This document shows positions 1-8,847 of a DNA stretch of 64,000 nucleotides, piece by piece. Below the pieces are notes generated by a model. The model saw only the letters and a program-made list of their open reading frames with translations, searched no databases and was not told the DNA's origin. Every line of letters starts with the position of its first letter. Within the stretch, counting starts at the first letter, position 1. This DNA is from Weissella thailandensis (GTDB lineage: Bacteria; Bacillota; Bacilli; Lactobacillales; Lactobacillaceae): contig NZ_BJEC01000008.1 in assembly GCF_005405465.1 (NCBI RefSeq), positions 25,023-89,022 of the forward strand, given 5' to 3'. The translations under genes and the position numbers were made by a program.

Positions 1-507
1 ACAACCGAGGCTAGTCAAGCCAAAGAAATCGCCAAAGCTTATGCAGTGATTCCATATAAATTTAGACAATATATCACTAATGTGTTCCAAACTAATAATG
101 ATGGTAACACTTTTAATACAGGTAAAGATATGATGGCAATTCGTATGAATTTCCTACCTAAAAATGGTCAGATTGCCATGACTGGTGCCCATGAGCTCGG
201 ACATAGTTTGACATTCAATGACCCTAATTCTGACGATTATTCACATACACAGGAATGGACTGACGCAGTCAAAGCCGATGCTGCTGCTGTTTCTGACTAT
301 GGATCTTCTAATGAAGATGAAGGATTTGCAGAATTCACCCAACTAGTTATCTCAAGTTTGGGTAATTCACATGACATGCAAGCTATCCAAACAATGTATC
401 CTCATCGTTGGGCAGCTTTCGAAAAGTACTTTAATAGTTTGAACGGGGATAATGCTTTAGAAAAACTCTATTCTCCTGTTTCAACGCCATTTAACGAAAC
501 AAATTGA
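1..507 (+). CDS. Zinc metallopeptidase, C-terminal part (cut by window start)
   Basis: The reading frame is open from base 1, so the 5' end lies outside the window; GTG at 46 is only an internal codon. The visible 168 residues hold an HELGH zinc motif (HExxH, at about bases 190-204), and an acidic stretch EDEGFAEF about 45 residues later that could give the third zinc ligand, as in anthrax lethal factor-like (ATLF) peptidases. The protein is probably exported, but the signal region is not visible. A strong hairpin follows the stop. Peptidase activity is well supported; family and substrate are not. Confidence 0.75.
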   Translation, partial: TTEASQAKEIAKAYAVIPYKFRQYITNVFQTNNDGNTFNTGKDMMAIRMNFLPKNGQIAMTGAHELGHSLTFNDPNSDDYSHTQEWTDAVKADAAAVSDYGSSNEDEGFAEFTQLVISSLGNSHDMQAIQTMYPHRWAAFEKYFNSLNGDNALEKLYSPVSTPFNETN

Positions 508-549
508 AAGGCTGAAAGATAAACAGCTTCATTTCAGGATATATATAAA

Positions 550-584
550 GAGGTTGGGACCAAACAACGGTCCCAACCTCTTTG
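550..584. terminator. Bidirectional terminator hairpin
   Basis: A 12-bp perfect stem (GAGGTTGGGACC / GGTCCCAACCTC) lies between the convergent peptidase and TatD-like genes. It is followed by an AT-rich tail of the type GCTAAAAATGCATTAAT that recurs after other hairpins in this window. Confidence 0.8.
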
Positions 585-601
585 TGCTAAAAATGCATTA
601 A

Positions 602-1318
602 TTATAACGATGCCAAGAAATGTTGCCAATTACCTTCAAGTTGTGCTACCAACTGCGACAGAGAGATTGATTGGATATCAGCTACCTTTTGATAGACTTG
701 CTTTAACAATCCGGCATACTCACTAGTAGTTACTTCTCTTTTTAGGACCCACCGAAAACTCTCTAGACCATCCGATTCAATAAACATCTGCGACAAGGGT
801 ACCTTCTGGGCAAAAGTCTGGACGACCTCATCGGTTAAGACATCTGGTCCAATCGAAAAATAACTGTTTGGTCGCGCCAGGTACGCCGATTGTAATTCAG
901 CAGACGAATACCAATGTATAAGTACTGTTAAATCAGGTAATTCATTGATAATATGCAAAATTTCAGGCTCGCAACCTTTGGTATGCAAGATCACTGGTCG
1001 CTGGCTATCATTCGCAACATGCAATTGTTGCAAAAAAACAGGCCTTTGGACTGACAACGGCACATCAGTCCATTCCGTATCTAAACCAATTTCGCCGATA
1101 ATTGCTACCTGCGATAATAGCTGCTCATCGATTTTCTGTCGTTTTGACTCCCATGGATGAACACCATAACTTAATAACTGCTGATGCCCCGCATATTGTT
1201 CATTAAAACAATATTCTGCCGTTGTCGTTGCATTTAAAATAGAAGCAACCTGAGTACGTTGCTGTTCCTTGATAAAGTCGGCATCCCCATCACTATGACT
1301 GTGCATGTCAATTAACAT
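602..1318 (-). CDS. TatD-family metal-dependent hydrolase (second paralogue)
   Basis: A 238-residue protein of the TatD/amidohydrolase type, expected to be a cytoplasmic metal-dependent phosphoesterase or DNase. Recognisable motifs are MLIDMHSHSDGD (first metal-binding HxH), YGVHPWE, IGEIGLD, HTKGCE and IESDGLE, in family order. The start at 1318 is chosen over the longer frame to 1375 because GGAGG sits just upstream and the motif begins immediately after. It is shorter and more divergent than the tatD gene near 58.5 kb, so a distinct substrate is possible. A terminator-like hairpin separates it from the CBS gene upstream. Confidence 0.8.
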   Translation of the reverse strand: MLIDMHSHSDGDADFIKEQQRTQVASILNATTTAEYCFNEQYAGHQQLLSYGVHPWESKRQKIDEQLLSQVAIIGEIGLDTEWTDVPLSVQRPVFLQQLHVANDSQRPVILHTKGCEPEILHIINELPDLTVLIHWYSSAELQSAYLARPNSYFSIGPDVLTDEVVQTFAQKVPLSQMFIESDGLESFRWVLKREVTTSEYAGLLKQVYQKVADIQSISLSQLVAQLEGNWQHFLASL

Positions 1319-1331
1319 AATTTCCTCCATA

Positions 1332-1362
1332 CAAAAAAACTGGAACATTTCTTTTGTCCCAG
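1332..1362 (-). terminator. Terminator overlapping the tatD-like leader
   Basis: On the minus strand a stem CTGGGACA / TGTTCCAG with an A-rich loop is followed by a run of T, right after the CBS-domain gene and directly before the ribosome binding site of the TatD-like gene. It should limit read-through from one gene to the next. Confidence 0.65.
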
Positions 1363-1378
1363 CCCAATCGCACAACCA

Positions 1379-2023
1379 TCACATATATGATGACTGTGAT
1401 AAATCTTCCAACGACTCCAAATGGTAGCCTTTTCTAGATAAAATTTTGATAATTTTTGATAATGAGCCTTCGCTAACAGTATCGGGAAGTGTAAACAAGA
1501 GTCGCGTTGTCCGCGGATTTTTATCTGGATCTAACGTCATCGTTGACGAAATGGTCGTATATCGCGAAATGATATGGACAGCTTTTTCTAAACTACCCCG
1601 CTCACCATCAGATACCACCGTCAAGCTGTATCGGCCCTTATTAGTTGCCCAAGAGTCCGCTAATAATCGCATCATACGACTATGTGTTAAGATTCCCATA
1701 AAGTGATTATCTTTATCCAATACCGAAACAAATGGTAAATCCTTTAGTGTAAAGAATGCTTCATAAAAAGTTGCTTCAACACGTACAAACTTCGTCATAT
1801 TCCGCATATAACTTGTCACTGGCACATCTAAATCGCCACCTTCAATTATATGGTGATATATATGCAGCTTATAAATGGCCCCTCGAAACAATTGTCCACT
1901 TTCGTCCAAAATAGGAATAGCCCGAAAGTTGGAATGATCAAAGATATCTAATGCATCTTTAAGTGTTGCATTTTCACTGAGCGTTGTTAACACGTCTCGA
2001 GATTTCACCAGTGTCGTAAGCAT
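1379..2023 (-). CDS. CBS-domain protein with C-terminal ACT-like domain
   Basis: A 214-residue cytoplasmic protein with two CBS motifs in the first 130 residues (FRAIPILDESGQ and FVSVLDKDNHFMGILTHS) and a C-terminal region resembling an ACT fold (SLTVVSDGERGSLEKAVHII). This architecture occurs in Firmicutes proteins that sense adenosyl ligands; Listeria CbpA, a cyclic di-AMP binder, has a similar layout, but ligand and partner here are inference. It has its own promoter region upstream (a TATAAT-like box near 2055) and ends before the TatD-like gene. Confidence 0.75.
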   Translation of the reverse strand: MLTTLVKSRDVLTTLSENATLKDALDIFDHSNFRAIPILDESGQLFRGAIYKLHIYHHIIEGGDLDVPVTSYMRNMTKFVRVEATFYEAFFTLKDLPFVSVLDKDNHFMGILTHSRMMRLLADSWATNKGRYSLTVVSDGERGSLEKAVHIISRYTTISSTMTLDPDKNPRTTRLLFTLPDTVSEGSLSKIIKILSRKGYHLESLEDLSQSSYM

Positions 2024-2358
2024 TTAGACAACTCCTATCCTTAGTTTCTAATCTAATTATAATACCACGAAACCTTTACTACTGCACTATTTTCTGACAA
2101 TCGTAACCTAAAATTCACATTAAATGAGAAAATTAGGGACTTTGTTATTGTCGCAGATGACCTTTAAAGCAGACTATAAACCGTAATTACCACTTAAAAA
2201 AATTTCGTAACAAGGCGCACCAGACAATAACTTTTTGAATATATCCAACTATATTAATTTTATGATGAATAGGTGTAAGATAGTTTTATGGTTATGAACT
2301 ATCACTTTATCATCAACTTGATTGATGTAAAAAATAATTATTAAGGAGCTAAACCTAT
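2024..2358. other. Intergenic region between CBS gene and AEC permease
   Basis: This 335-bp gap separates divergent genes. On the minus strand a TATAAT-like element sits near 2055 for the CBS gene. The side facing the permease is AT-rich and ends in AAGGAG before the start codon. I see no open reading frame or structured RNA with confidence. Confidence 0.5.
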
Positions 2359-3330
2359 ATGCTATCAACCTTTTTCATCTCACTAAATAGTGTCTTGATT
2401 ATTATTACTGTTATTATTATCGGCTTCTTAATTGGTAAATCAAGAATTGTTAGCCCAAATTTCATTAATGATGTATCGACAATCGTTGTGAATGTTGCCC
2501 TACCTATTTCGGTATTTATTTCTGCGCAAAACTATATCACAAGGCAAAATTTTAGTACACTTTTGATTGGTTTCATTCTATCCATGATATCAATTGGTAC
2601 TTGTTTTCTGATTGCTATTCCTATCGGACGTGCATTACATTTACAGAAAGATCGCAAAAGTCTATTTACCAACGCCTTCGTTAATGCCAACACCTTGTTC
2701 GTTGGATTACCTTTAAATATCGCTTTGTTCGGTAATAAAAGTTTACCCTACTTCCTAGCTTATTTTGTGGCCAACACGATTACGACCTGGGGAATCGGGG
2801 TAAAATTAATTTACAAGGATAACCCGGACGCAATTGCCAACTATCCAACGAGTCTCTGGCGACGTTTCATCAACTTTTTCACGCCGCCAATGTGGGGATT
2901 TGTTATCGGAATTATCTGTTTCTTCGTTAATATAAAATTACCGGTAGACGGCTTTTTATATCAATCATTTAACTACGTTGCTAATACAGTTACCCCACTA
3001 TCATTAATTTTCCTTGGTTTACAATTAGCAAAAACAAAACTGGCAGCCATGAAGGTTGAAAAGATCGACCTAATTGCCCAATTCGGAAAATTTATTATGG
3101 CACCATTAATGATGTCACTGGTATTATGGGTCAATCAATTACTTGGTTGGGTCACTTTACCAGACTTATTTACCAAAACATTGTTGATTCAATCAATCAC
3201 ACCCATGTTAACGGTCCTACCAATGTTAGCTGAGCAAAATAATATGGACGTTGAATTTTCAACCCGTGTTTTAACCGAAAGTATTTTCATCTTCCCATTT
3301 GCGGTCGTACTGATTATGCTCGTTATTTAA
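2359..3330 (+). CDS. AEC-family permease (auxin efflux carrier / malate permease type)
   Basis: A 323-residue membrane protein with about ten hydrophobic segments. The N-terminal segment followed by GKSRIVSPNFINDVSTI and the proline-containing VALPISVF stretch are characteristic of the AEC family, which in lactic acid bacteria includes malate and citrate-type carriers. No malolactic enzyme or other metabolic gene is next to it, so the substrate is unknown. AAGGAG lies 11 bases before the ATG. It is a single gene followed by a strong terminator. Confidence 0.85.
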   Translation: MLSTFFISLNSVLIIITVIIIGFLIGKSRIVSPNFINDVSTIVVNVALPISVFISAQNYITRQNFSTLLIGFILSMISIGTCFLIAIPIGRALHLQKDRKSLFTNAFVNANTLFVGLPLNIALFGNKSLPYFLAYFVANTITTWGIGVKLIYKDNPDAIANYPTSLWRRFINFFTPPMWGFVIGIICFFVNIKLPVDGFLYQSFNYVANTVTPLSLIFLGLQLAKTKLAAMKVEKIDLIAQFGKFIMAPLMMSLVLWVNQLLGWVTLPDLFTKTLLIQSITPMLTVLPMLAEQNNMDVEFSTRVLTESIFIFPFAVVLIMLVI

Positions 3331-3341
3331 CACTAACTATC

Positions 3342-3383
3342 AATAGAACCGCCAGTCTCACAAGAGATTGGCGGTTCTATTTA
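3342..3383. terminator. Bidirectional terminator
   Basis: A long stem (ATAGAACCGCCAGTCTC paired with GAGATTGGCGGTTCTAT) lies between the convergent AEC permease and GNAT genes. Confidence 0.85.
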
Positions 3384-3404
3384 TCTACCAACATGTATTA
3401 GTTC

Positions 3405-3887
3405 TCAAACTGACAGCACAAAGAAATAATCCATCTCTGAATGTTCTGCCTGTTTTAATGGCGCTGTCAATTCGGTGAAGCCATATGCTCGATAAACATA
3501 TAGTGCTGATTCAAGTTTATGATGCGTTTCAAGATAAACTTGCTGATAACCAGCTTCCTTTGCAAATTGCATCACTTTATCCAGTAATTGGTAGCTTAAA
3601 TGATGACCTTGCGCTTTTTCAGCCACATACAATTTCTGCAATTCAGCCACTTTATTTTGTGAATCATAAGTTGCTATCCCGGCACCACCGACTACCTCCT
3701 GCTGATCATTGAGCGCAACGAAATATTGACGCGCTTTACTTGCTTGATAAAAATCACTCAAATGCGCAAGCTCCGGATCAAAATAAGCAGTACCCGGTAT
3801 ATCTAGTTGATAGGATTTTAACAATTCCTGAATCAACTGTTTCAAATATGGATCGTCATTTTTTTGAATGGGTCTAATCGTTATCAC
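3405..3887 (-). CDS. GNAT N-acetyltransferase
   Basis: A 160-residue GNAT-fold protein. Central strands and the acetyl-CoA binding turn are visible as LQKLYVAEKAQGHHLSYQLLD, followed by YVYRAYGF near the C-terminus, as in acyl-CoA N-acetyltransferases. The start is GTG at 3887, supported by GGAGG 11 bases upstream. The YbaK gene lies just upstream on the same strand (about 36 bases), so the two may be co-transcribed. The acceptor is unknown. Confidence 0.85.
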   Translation of the reverse strand: MITIRPIQKNDDPYLKQLIQELLKSYQLDIPGTAYFDPELAHLSDFYQASKARQYFVALNDQQEVVGGAGIATYDSQNKVAELQKLYVAEKAQGHHLSYQLLDKVMQFAKEAGYQQVYLETHHKLESALYVYRAYGFTELTAPLKQAEHSEMDYFFVLSV

Positions 3888-3923
3888 CTACAAACCTCCA
3901 ATCCCTGATACTGCCAAAATCAT

Positions 3924-4412
3924 CTAATCTTCAGCAGCTTCATCCTGCCAACCTTTGCATACGTTGATCCAACGTTCAGCCTGGGTATACTCGTCTAACT
4001 CTGATAATGATAATTCAACAGCGCTATGATCATCCCCCGCAGCTGGATAGACAATTTCAAAACGTTTTAATGAATCATCTAAAAAGGTTGTGACACCGTC
4101 TTTGGTCACAAACGGGCAAACACCACCTGGTGCGTGTCCGATATAATGCTCAACTTCATCACTATGAATCATTTTGGGGCGTTTATGAAACTCTTGCTTA
4201 AATTGCCGATTATCAACCTTTGCATCCCCCGCCATCACAATCAAAATTGGTTGGTCATCCACTAAAAATGACATGGTTTTGGCAATATGGGCTGGCTCAC
4301 AATTTAAAGCATGCGCTGCCTCTAAAACGGTTGCACTAGATTCATCAAACTGTTTCACACGACTTTCCAAACCGACTTGCTTAAAATACTGATTAACTTT
4401 TTCAAAAGCCAA
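3924..4412 (-). CDS. YbaK/EbsC-family aminoacyl-tRNA deacylase
   Basis: A 162-residue protein of the YbaK/ProX editing domain superfamily, which removes wrong amino acids from tRNA (typically Cys- or Ala-tRNA-Pro). Supporting motifs are AKTMSFLVDDQPILIVMAG, a basic KVDNRQFK segment and GHAPGGVCPF, where the glycine-rich loop lines the active site. It is a free-standing domain of usual length. A second editing-domain gene of the ProX type is at 21.8 kb, so this genome carries at least two such proteins. The exact aminoacyl-tRNA is inference. Confidence 0.85.
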   Translation of the reverse strand: MAFEKVNQYFKQVGLESRVKQFDESSATVLEAAHALNCEPAHIAKTMSFLVDDQPILIVMAGDAKVDNRQFKQEFHKRPKMIHSDEVEHYIGHAPGGVCPFVTKDGVTTFLDDSLKRFEIVYPAAGDDHSAVELSLSELDEYTQAERWINVCKGWQDEAAED

Positions 4413-4483
4413 AATACTACCCCCCTACATATAAATAGTCATCAGTTTAGACTACCTAGATTAATTAGTAAAATAAAAGCCTT

Positions 4484-5442
4484 TTATATTGACGACACTT
4501 GCCCCGTGCGCCGAATAAATTCAGACGACACTGGGATATGCTGTACTTTTTTATTGATGACCAAATCAACTGCATTTTTACCAACTTCGTCATAATGGTG
4601 ATCAATCGTTGATATATTCATTAATCGACTGACCACTTCATTTTTTTGTCCAACTATTGTTGGTATCGGTTGCTGCTGATTACGATAATATTGAAAAATC
4701 CCCGCCGCAATATTGTCACTATTAGCAAAAATAAAATCTGACGGTTTTGGTAACGACAAAAAATACTCAGCTGCCTGATAACCATCTTCATATCCCAAAA
4801 CACCCGTTACCGTATATTCAGTTTTTGGTTTTTGATGAAAGACTTGTTCATAACAATCGACGGCTGCTTGTGTTGTCGGACTATGGTCATAATCACGATT
4901 CAAAGTTAACGCAATACCTTGAAAATTTCCTTTTTTGCCAATTCAAAAACATCATCATATGTTTTATTGCGCACCGAATAAGTAGCAGCCAATGGCACAT
5001 CGCCAAGATTACGACAACAGACAATAGGACCATATTTTTGATACGATAACATCGTTTCAAGTGAAACCGTGTGGGATGTAAATATCAAACCATCATATCT
5101 TTTTTGATGGAGTTGTTCTAAATATTGCCGTTCTAATTCAGCATCATAATTGGTTTTTAATGCAATCACACTGTAACCAGCATTAAATGCTGCTTTTGTA
5201 ATACTCGCAAATAATTGTGAAAAATAAGAATACTCAAAAAAAGGCACGACGACACCAATTGTTTTTGTGCGTCCAGTACTTAAATAACGAGCAATGGTGT
5301 TTGGTACGTAATCGACCTTTTCAACAACTCGTTGGATGGCCTGTGCTGCATTCGTTGAAACATAGCGATTTTTGTTAATATATCGTGATACGGTGGCCAC
5401 TGAATACCCTGACAACCGTGCAATATCTTTAATATTAGCCAT
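4484..5442 (-). pseudogene. LacI-family transcriptional regulator, frameshifted
   Basis: The first 178 codons (start 5442) give a normal LacI N-terminus: helix-turn-helix IKDIARLSGYSVATVSRYIN, the hinge, then the start of the periplasmic-binding-like domain. The frame then stops near 4906. The rest of the effector domain (DFIFANSDNIAAGIF, a typical LacI motif) continues to 4484 in another frame. The break lies at a run of six A residues (T on the plus strand, near 4930); one extra A restores LAKKGNFQGIALTLNRDYDH. It is either a recent pseudogene or a homopolymer sequencing error. It follows a HAD phosphatase by 22 bases, so sugar-phosphate control was likely. Confidence 0.8.
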
Positions 5443-5463
5443 ATGCTTCCCCTTACCTATTTT

Positions 5464-6276
5464 TTATGGCTGATGCAATAAAAAGTGCTCAATACCGTAA
5501 GCAACCCCATTCGCCACGTTAGTTTTTGTGACATAGGTTGCTGATTGCTGCACTGACATTGGCGCATTCCCCATGGCAATCGATGTCCCAACTTTATAAA
5601 ACATTGATAAATCATTTTGCCCATCACCAAAAGCGGCTGTCTCCGCTTGCAATAGTTGTTCGCGAGCAATAATGTATGAAACACCGAAGGCTTTTTCCGC
5701 AATGTCACTCGTAATCTCTAAATGACTGGCATCTGATTGTTGTACATTAATTCCTGGTAAATCTAAATTCAGAATTGCTTGCTGAATCATATCCAATTTT
5801 GTTTCACTCAGATCAATCAACATAATTTTAAAAATACCATTTTGACCCTGCAGCGCAGCTTCTGATAAAGCTGCATATCGTGGAACTACCCCTGTAAATA
5901 ATACCTCACGATCAATTTCTGCCGAGGCGTGATCGGCCAGCCAACTATCTTGCGTATAATAACTCAGGCTGACCGCTGGAAACATTTCGGCTAACCAATG
6001 AATTAACTTAATACTAGTGGCTGCTTCAATTGGATATGCTTGTAACACATGCATATCCCCCTCATCCATTTGATAAATCAAACCACCATTAAAAGCTACT
6101 TGTGGTGCCTGTAATCCCAAATCATGGATTGCAAAAGTCATTTCCTGCGGTGCACGGGCTGAAACCAAGGTCACTGGTATTTGCGAATTTTTAATGGCTG
6201 CAACCGTATCTTTAGTTACGACCCCTTTATCATCTAGTAACGTACCATCCATATCTAAAAAAATCTGTTTAATCAT
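5464..6276 (-). CDS. Cof-type HAD-superfamily sugar phosphatase
   Basis: A 270-residue cytoplasmic hydrolase of the Cof/HAD-IIB type. Motif I is FLDMDGTLLDD at the N-terminus, motif II is TLVSARAP, and motif IV is FGDGQNDLSMF; a cap domain lies between. These enzymes dephosphorylate sugar phosphates, nucleotides or FMN, so substrate is open. The start at 6276 is preferred to 6309 because a G-rich Shine-Dalgarno (GGTGGGGGAGA) precedes it. The LacI-type pseudogene follows directly, suggesting a two-gene operon. Confidence 0.85.
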   Translation of the reverse strand: MIKQIFLDMDGTLLDDKGVVTKDTVAAIKNSQIPVTLVSARAPQEMTFAIHDLGLQAPQVAFNGGLIYQMDEGDMHVLQAYPIEAATSIKLIHWLAEMFPAVSLSYYTQDSWLADHASAEIDREVLFTGVVPRYAALSEAALQGQNGIFKIMLIDLSETKLDMIQQAILNLDLPGINVQQSDASHLEITSDIAEKAFGVSYIIAREQLLQAETAAFGDGQNDLSMFYKVGTSIAMGNAPMSVQQSATYVTKTNVANGVAYGIEHFLLHQP

Positions 6277-6467
6277 TCGGTTCTCCCCCACCTCAAATAA
6301 TTCTTGCACTTATTTTAACCTATAAAATCATCTTAATGTTAAAAACAAATGAAATTATGGCAATATTTAAACGATTATACATGTTACAATACCTGACATA
6401 CACACTTCATTATTTTCAGTAAAAGCTTATACTAAATCATACGGCCAATATTGGGGAGGAGAACAAA

Positions 6468-6965
6468 ATGTCGATACACTTTAAATTCGCTGAAAAAGAT
6501 GATTTACCAAAAATTGTGGCTATTTATAATCAAGTCATTAAGCTTAAAAACGTGACTGCCGATTTAGCCCCTATTTCAGTATCAGATCGTGAAACGTGGT
6601 TTGCTAATTCATCCCATGATAAATATCCGATTTGGATAATCACCGACGATAATAAAATCGTTGGTTGGTGTAGCTTTGAACCATTCTATGGCCGAGCAGC
6701 GTACCAGCATACCACTGAAGTTAGCATTTATATTGATGAAGCTACTCGTGGTAACCACATTGGTACCCAAACCATTCAGTTTTTGGCAACCCAACTGAAG
6801 CAACGTCATCTACAAAACATTGTTGCTTATGTTTTTAAACAAAACAATCCTAGTATGACCTTATTCAAAAAACAAGGTTTTGAACAATGGGGGCTATTAC
6901 CACAAGTCGCTGAAATCGATGGTAATCATCTTGATTTAGCAATATTAGGCAAACATTTTGACTAA
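6468..6965 (+). CDS. GNAT N-acetyltransferase, phosphinothricin acetyltransferase-like
   Basis: A 165-residue protein of the PAT/Bar-like GNAT branch. It carries the family N-terminus AEKDDLPKIVAIYNQ, the GWCSFEPF segment, and the acetyl-CoA loop EATRGNHIGTQTIQFL, followed by VFKQNNPSMTLFKKQGFEQWG. Family members acetylate phosphinothricin, methionine sulfoximine or other amines; the natural substrate here is unknown. GGGGAGGAG lies upstream of the ATG. It is a single gene closed by a strong terminator. Confidence 0.85.
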   Translation: MSIHFKFAEKDDLPKIVAIYNQVIKLKNVTADLAPISVSDRETWFANSSHDKYPIWIITDDNKIVGWCSFEPFYGRAAYQHTTEVSIYIDEATRGNHIGTQTIQFLATQLKQRHLQNIVAYVFKQNNPSMTLFKKQGFEQWGLLPQVAEIDGNHLDLAILGKHFD

Positions 6966-6981
6966 TTTATTAATAACAAAA

Positions 6982-7018
6982 AAAGATTGGAACAAAAGAA
7001 AATGTTCCAATCTTTTTT
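6982..7018. terminator. Bidirectional terminator with conserved AT-rich tail
   Basis: A 13-bp perfect stem (AAAGATTGGAACA / TGTTCCAATCTTT) has T runs on both strands and lies between convergent genes. It is followed by ACTAAAAATATATTAATCATTA, the same tail type as near 585 and 29885. Confidence 0.9.
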
Positions 7019-7053
7019 ATACTAAAAATATATTAATCATTAGCCCGTAAGCT

Positions 7054-7917
7054 TTATTTTTCTAGTAATTGTTGCACTGATTCTTCAACAGATAGGAATG
7101 ATCGACCCAGATACTTTTCAATATCACTAGGTTCAACCGCTAGGCTACCACTCTTAACAATTGATTGTGAACCAGCTACCATATCAGCAACCTTTTGGGG
7201 CATTCCTGCATTGTCCTGCAAAAATTGTGATGCTGTTGCGACATCAGCATCAACAACTTCCAACTCTGAGCCCGTGGCAGATTCCACTGCTGTCGCTAAT
7301 TGCTGATAGGTCATTAATGGATTACCCACTTCTAAGACCGCTGGGAAATCGAATTTACCAGATACGGCACGTGCACCTAATTTAGCCAGTTCGCTACGTA
7401 ACGTCCAACCAGCTTTACCTTCACCACCTGCATGCACAAACTTACCAGACTTTAATGCACTCTGAATAAGGGGCAATTCATTTTCCAGATACCAATTATT
7501 ACGTAAGAACGTATGTGAAATACCTGATTCAATAATTGCTTGCTCAGTATAGGCGTGTTCCTCAGCCAACGGACTAGTTGATGTATCGGCCTTATTAAAG
7601 CTAGTATAAGCAATGTATGATACACCCGTTTTCTTAGCTGCATCAACAACATTTTGATGCTGTGGCTTACGTGAACCAACTTCGCTACCCGAAACAAACA
7701 ATAATCTATCGATACCCGCGAAGGCTTTTTCTAATGACTCTGGATCATCATAAGATGCAATTCTAACCTGAAATCCTTTTTCTCGTAGCGTAGCCGCCTT
7801 TTCTTCACTTCTAGCTAAAGCAAAAATTTCATCTTGTGGTACTAAAGTCTTTAATTCCTCTAAAGCGGCTGAGCCATAACCTCCTGTTGCGCCAGTTACT
7901 AAAATAGTCATAGACAT
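7054..7917 (-). CDS. NmrA-like NAD(P)H quinone oxidoreductase (QorB/YtfG type)
   Basis: A 287-residue atypical short-chain dehydrogenase. The N-terminal nucleotide-binding motif is VTGATGGYGSAAL (TGxxGxxG), and SYIAYTSFNKAD and FLRNNWYLEN match the QorB-like branch, which uses NADPH to reduce quinones. AAAGGA lies upstream of ATGTCTATG, so either methionine could start. It is separated from the oxidoreductase cluster upstream by 158 bases and probably has its own promoter, but fits the same redox theme. Confidence 0.85.
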   Translation of the reverse strand: MSMTILVTGATGGYGSAALEELKTLVPQDEIFALARSEEKAATLREKGFQVRIASYDDPESLEKAFAGIDRLLFVSGSEVGSRKPQHQNVVDAAKKTGVSYIAYTSFNKADTSTSPLAEEHAYTEQAIIESGISHTFLRNNWYLENELPLIQSALKSGKFVHAGGEGKAGWTLRSELAKLGARAVSGKFDFPAVLEVGNPLMTYQQLATAVESATGSELEVVDADVATASQFLQDNAGMPQKVADMVAGSQSIVKSGSLAVEPSDIEKYLGRSFLSVEESVQQLLEK

Positions 7918-8075
7918 AGTTCCTTTCTAATTTTGTATAACATTAAATATGCTTACTTTTTATAAGTTTATCGTAAAACACTATCAGTGATTAGTCAATT
8001 TTAGTTTTTACTAGTAATAGACGTAAATTAATCTATCTGCTAAATAAAATTGAACATATTAAATCTAACAATTTA

Positions 8076-8830
8076 TTAATCAGCAGTTGGATAATCTGTA
8101 TAACCAACCGCACCATTATTCACATAAATCGTCTCAGGATTAGGCTTATTCAATGGTATTTTATTCTTTAATCTTGCTACCAAATCTGGATTTGCCAACG
8201 CATAATTACCAACAGAAACTAAATCAGCAACATGATTATCCAAATCAACGGTCAACTTTTCTAACGACCGGTTTGCACGATTAACCATCAATGGGCCATC
8301 CCAATCCAACCGAACCTGATTAAGTATATCCTCATGACCAACATGCATCATATGCAAGTACGCTAAATGAAATTCATTCAATTGACTGACTAATGCGTGA
8401 TATAACTCCGCAGCATGTTCACCTTCATTAACGCCACCTAATAAATTCAATGGTGAAACACGGAACCCCGTGTGCTCAGATCCAATTTCTTCAACCACTA
8501 CTTGTGTTACCTCAATGGCAAAACGTATACGATTTGCTATTGATCCACCATATTCATCTGCACGTTGATTAGAATTTGCACCTAAGAATTGATGAATGAG
8601 ATACCCATTAGCACCATGGATTTCGACACCATCAGCCCCCGCTTCAATGGCCATTGCTGCTGCATGTCGGTAATCATCAATCCCATGGTTGCGCGTTGTG
8701 CATAATATTCAGCTGCCAATGGGCCCGGTTCACCACTATCCAAGGCTCGGCTTCTAGTCATAGGTGCCATAACCAGACGATTATTTAAAACACTGTCACC
8801 AATTTTTACTGACGTCCATAATTCTGTCAT
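8076..8830 (-). pseudogene. Old yellow enzyme (NADH:flavin oxidoreductase), internal deletion
   Basis: The N-terminus (start 8830) reads NRLVMAPMTRSRA and [17 protein letters not shown], a typical OYE beginning. At about base 8667 the sequence jumps to [28 protein letters not shown] in another frame, which in a full OYE lies some 110-120 residues later. The rest then runs normally to 8076 with QRADEYGGS and FRVSP. A deletion of roughly 350 bases therefore removed part of the barrel including FMN-binding elements and shifted the frame. The SDR gene lies 17 bases upstream. The gene is almost certainly non-functional. Confidence 0.85.
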
Positions 8831-8847
8831 AGTCTGTCTCTCCTTTT

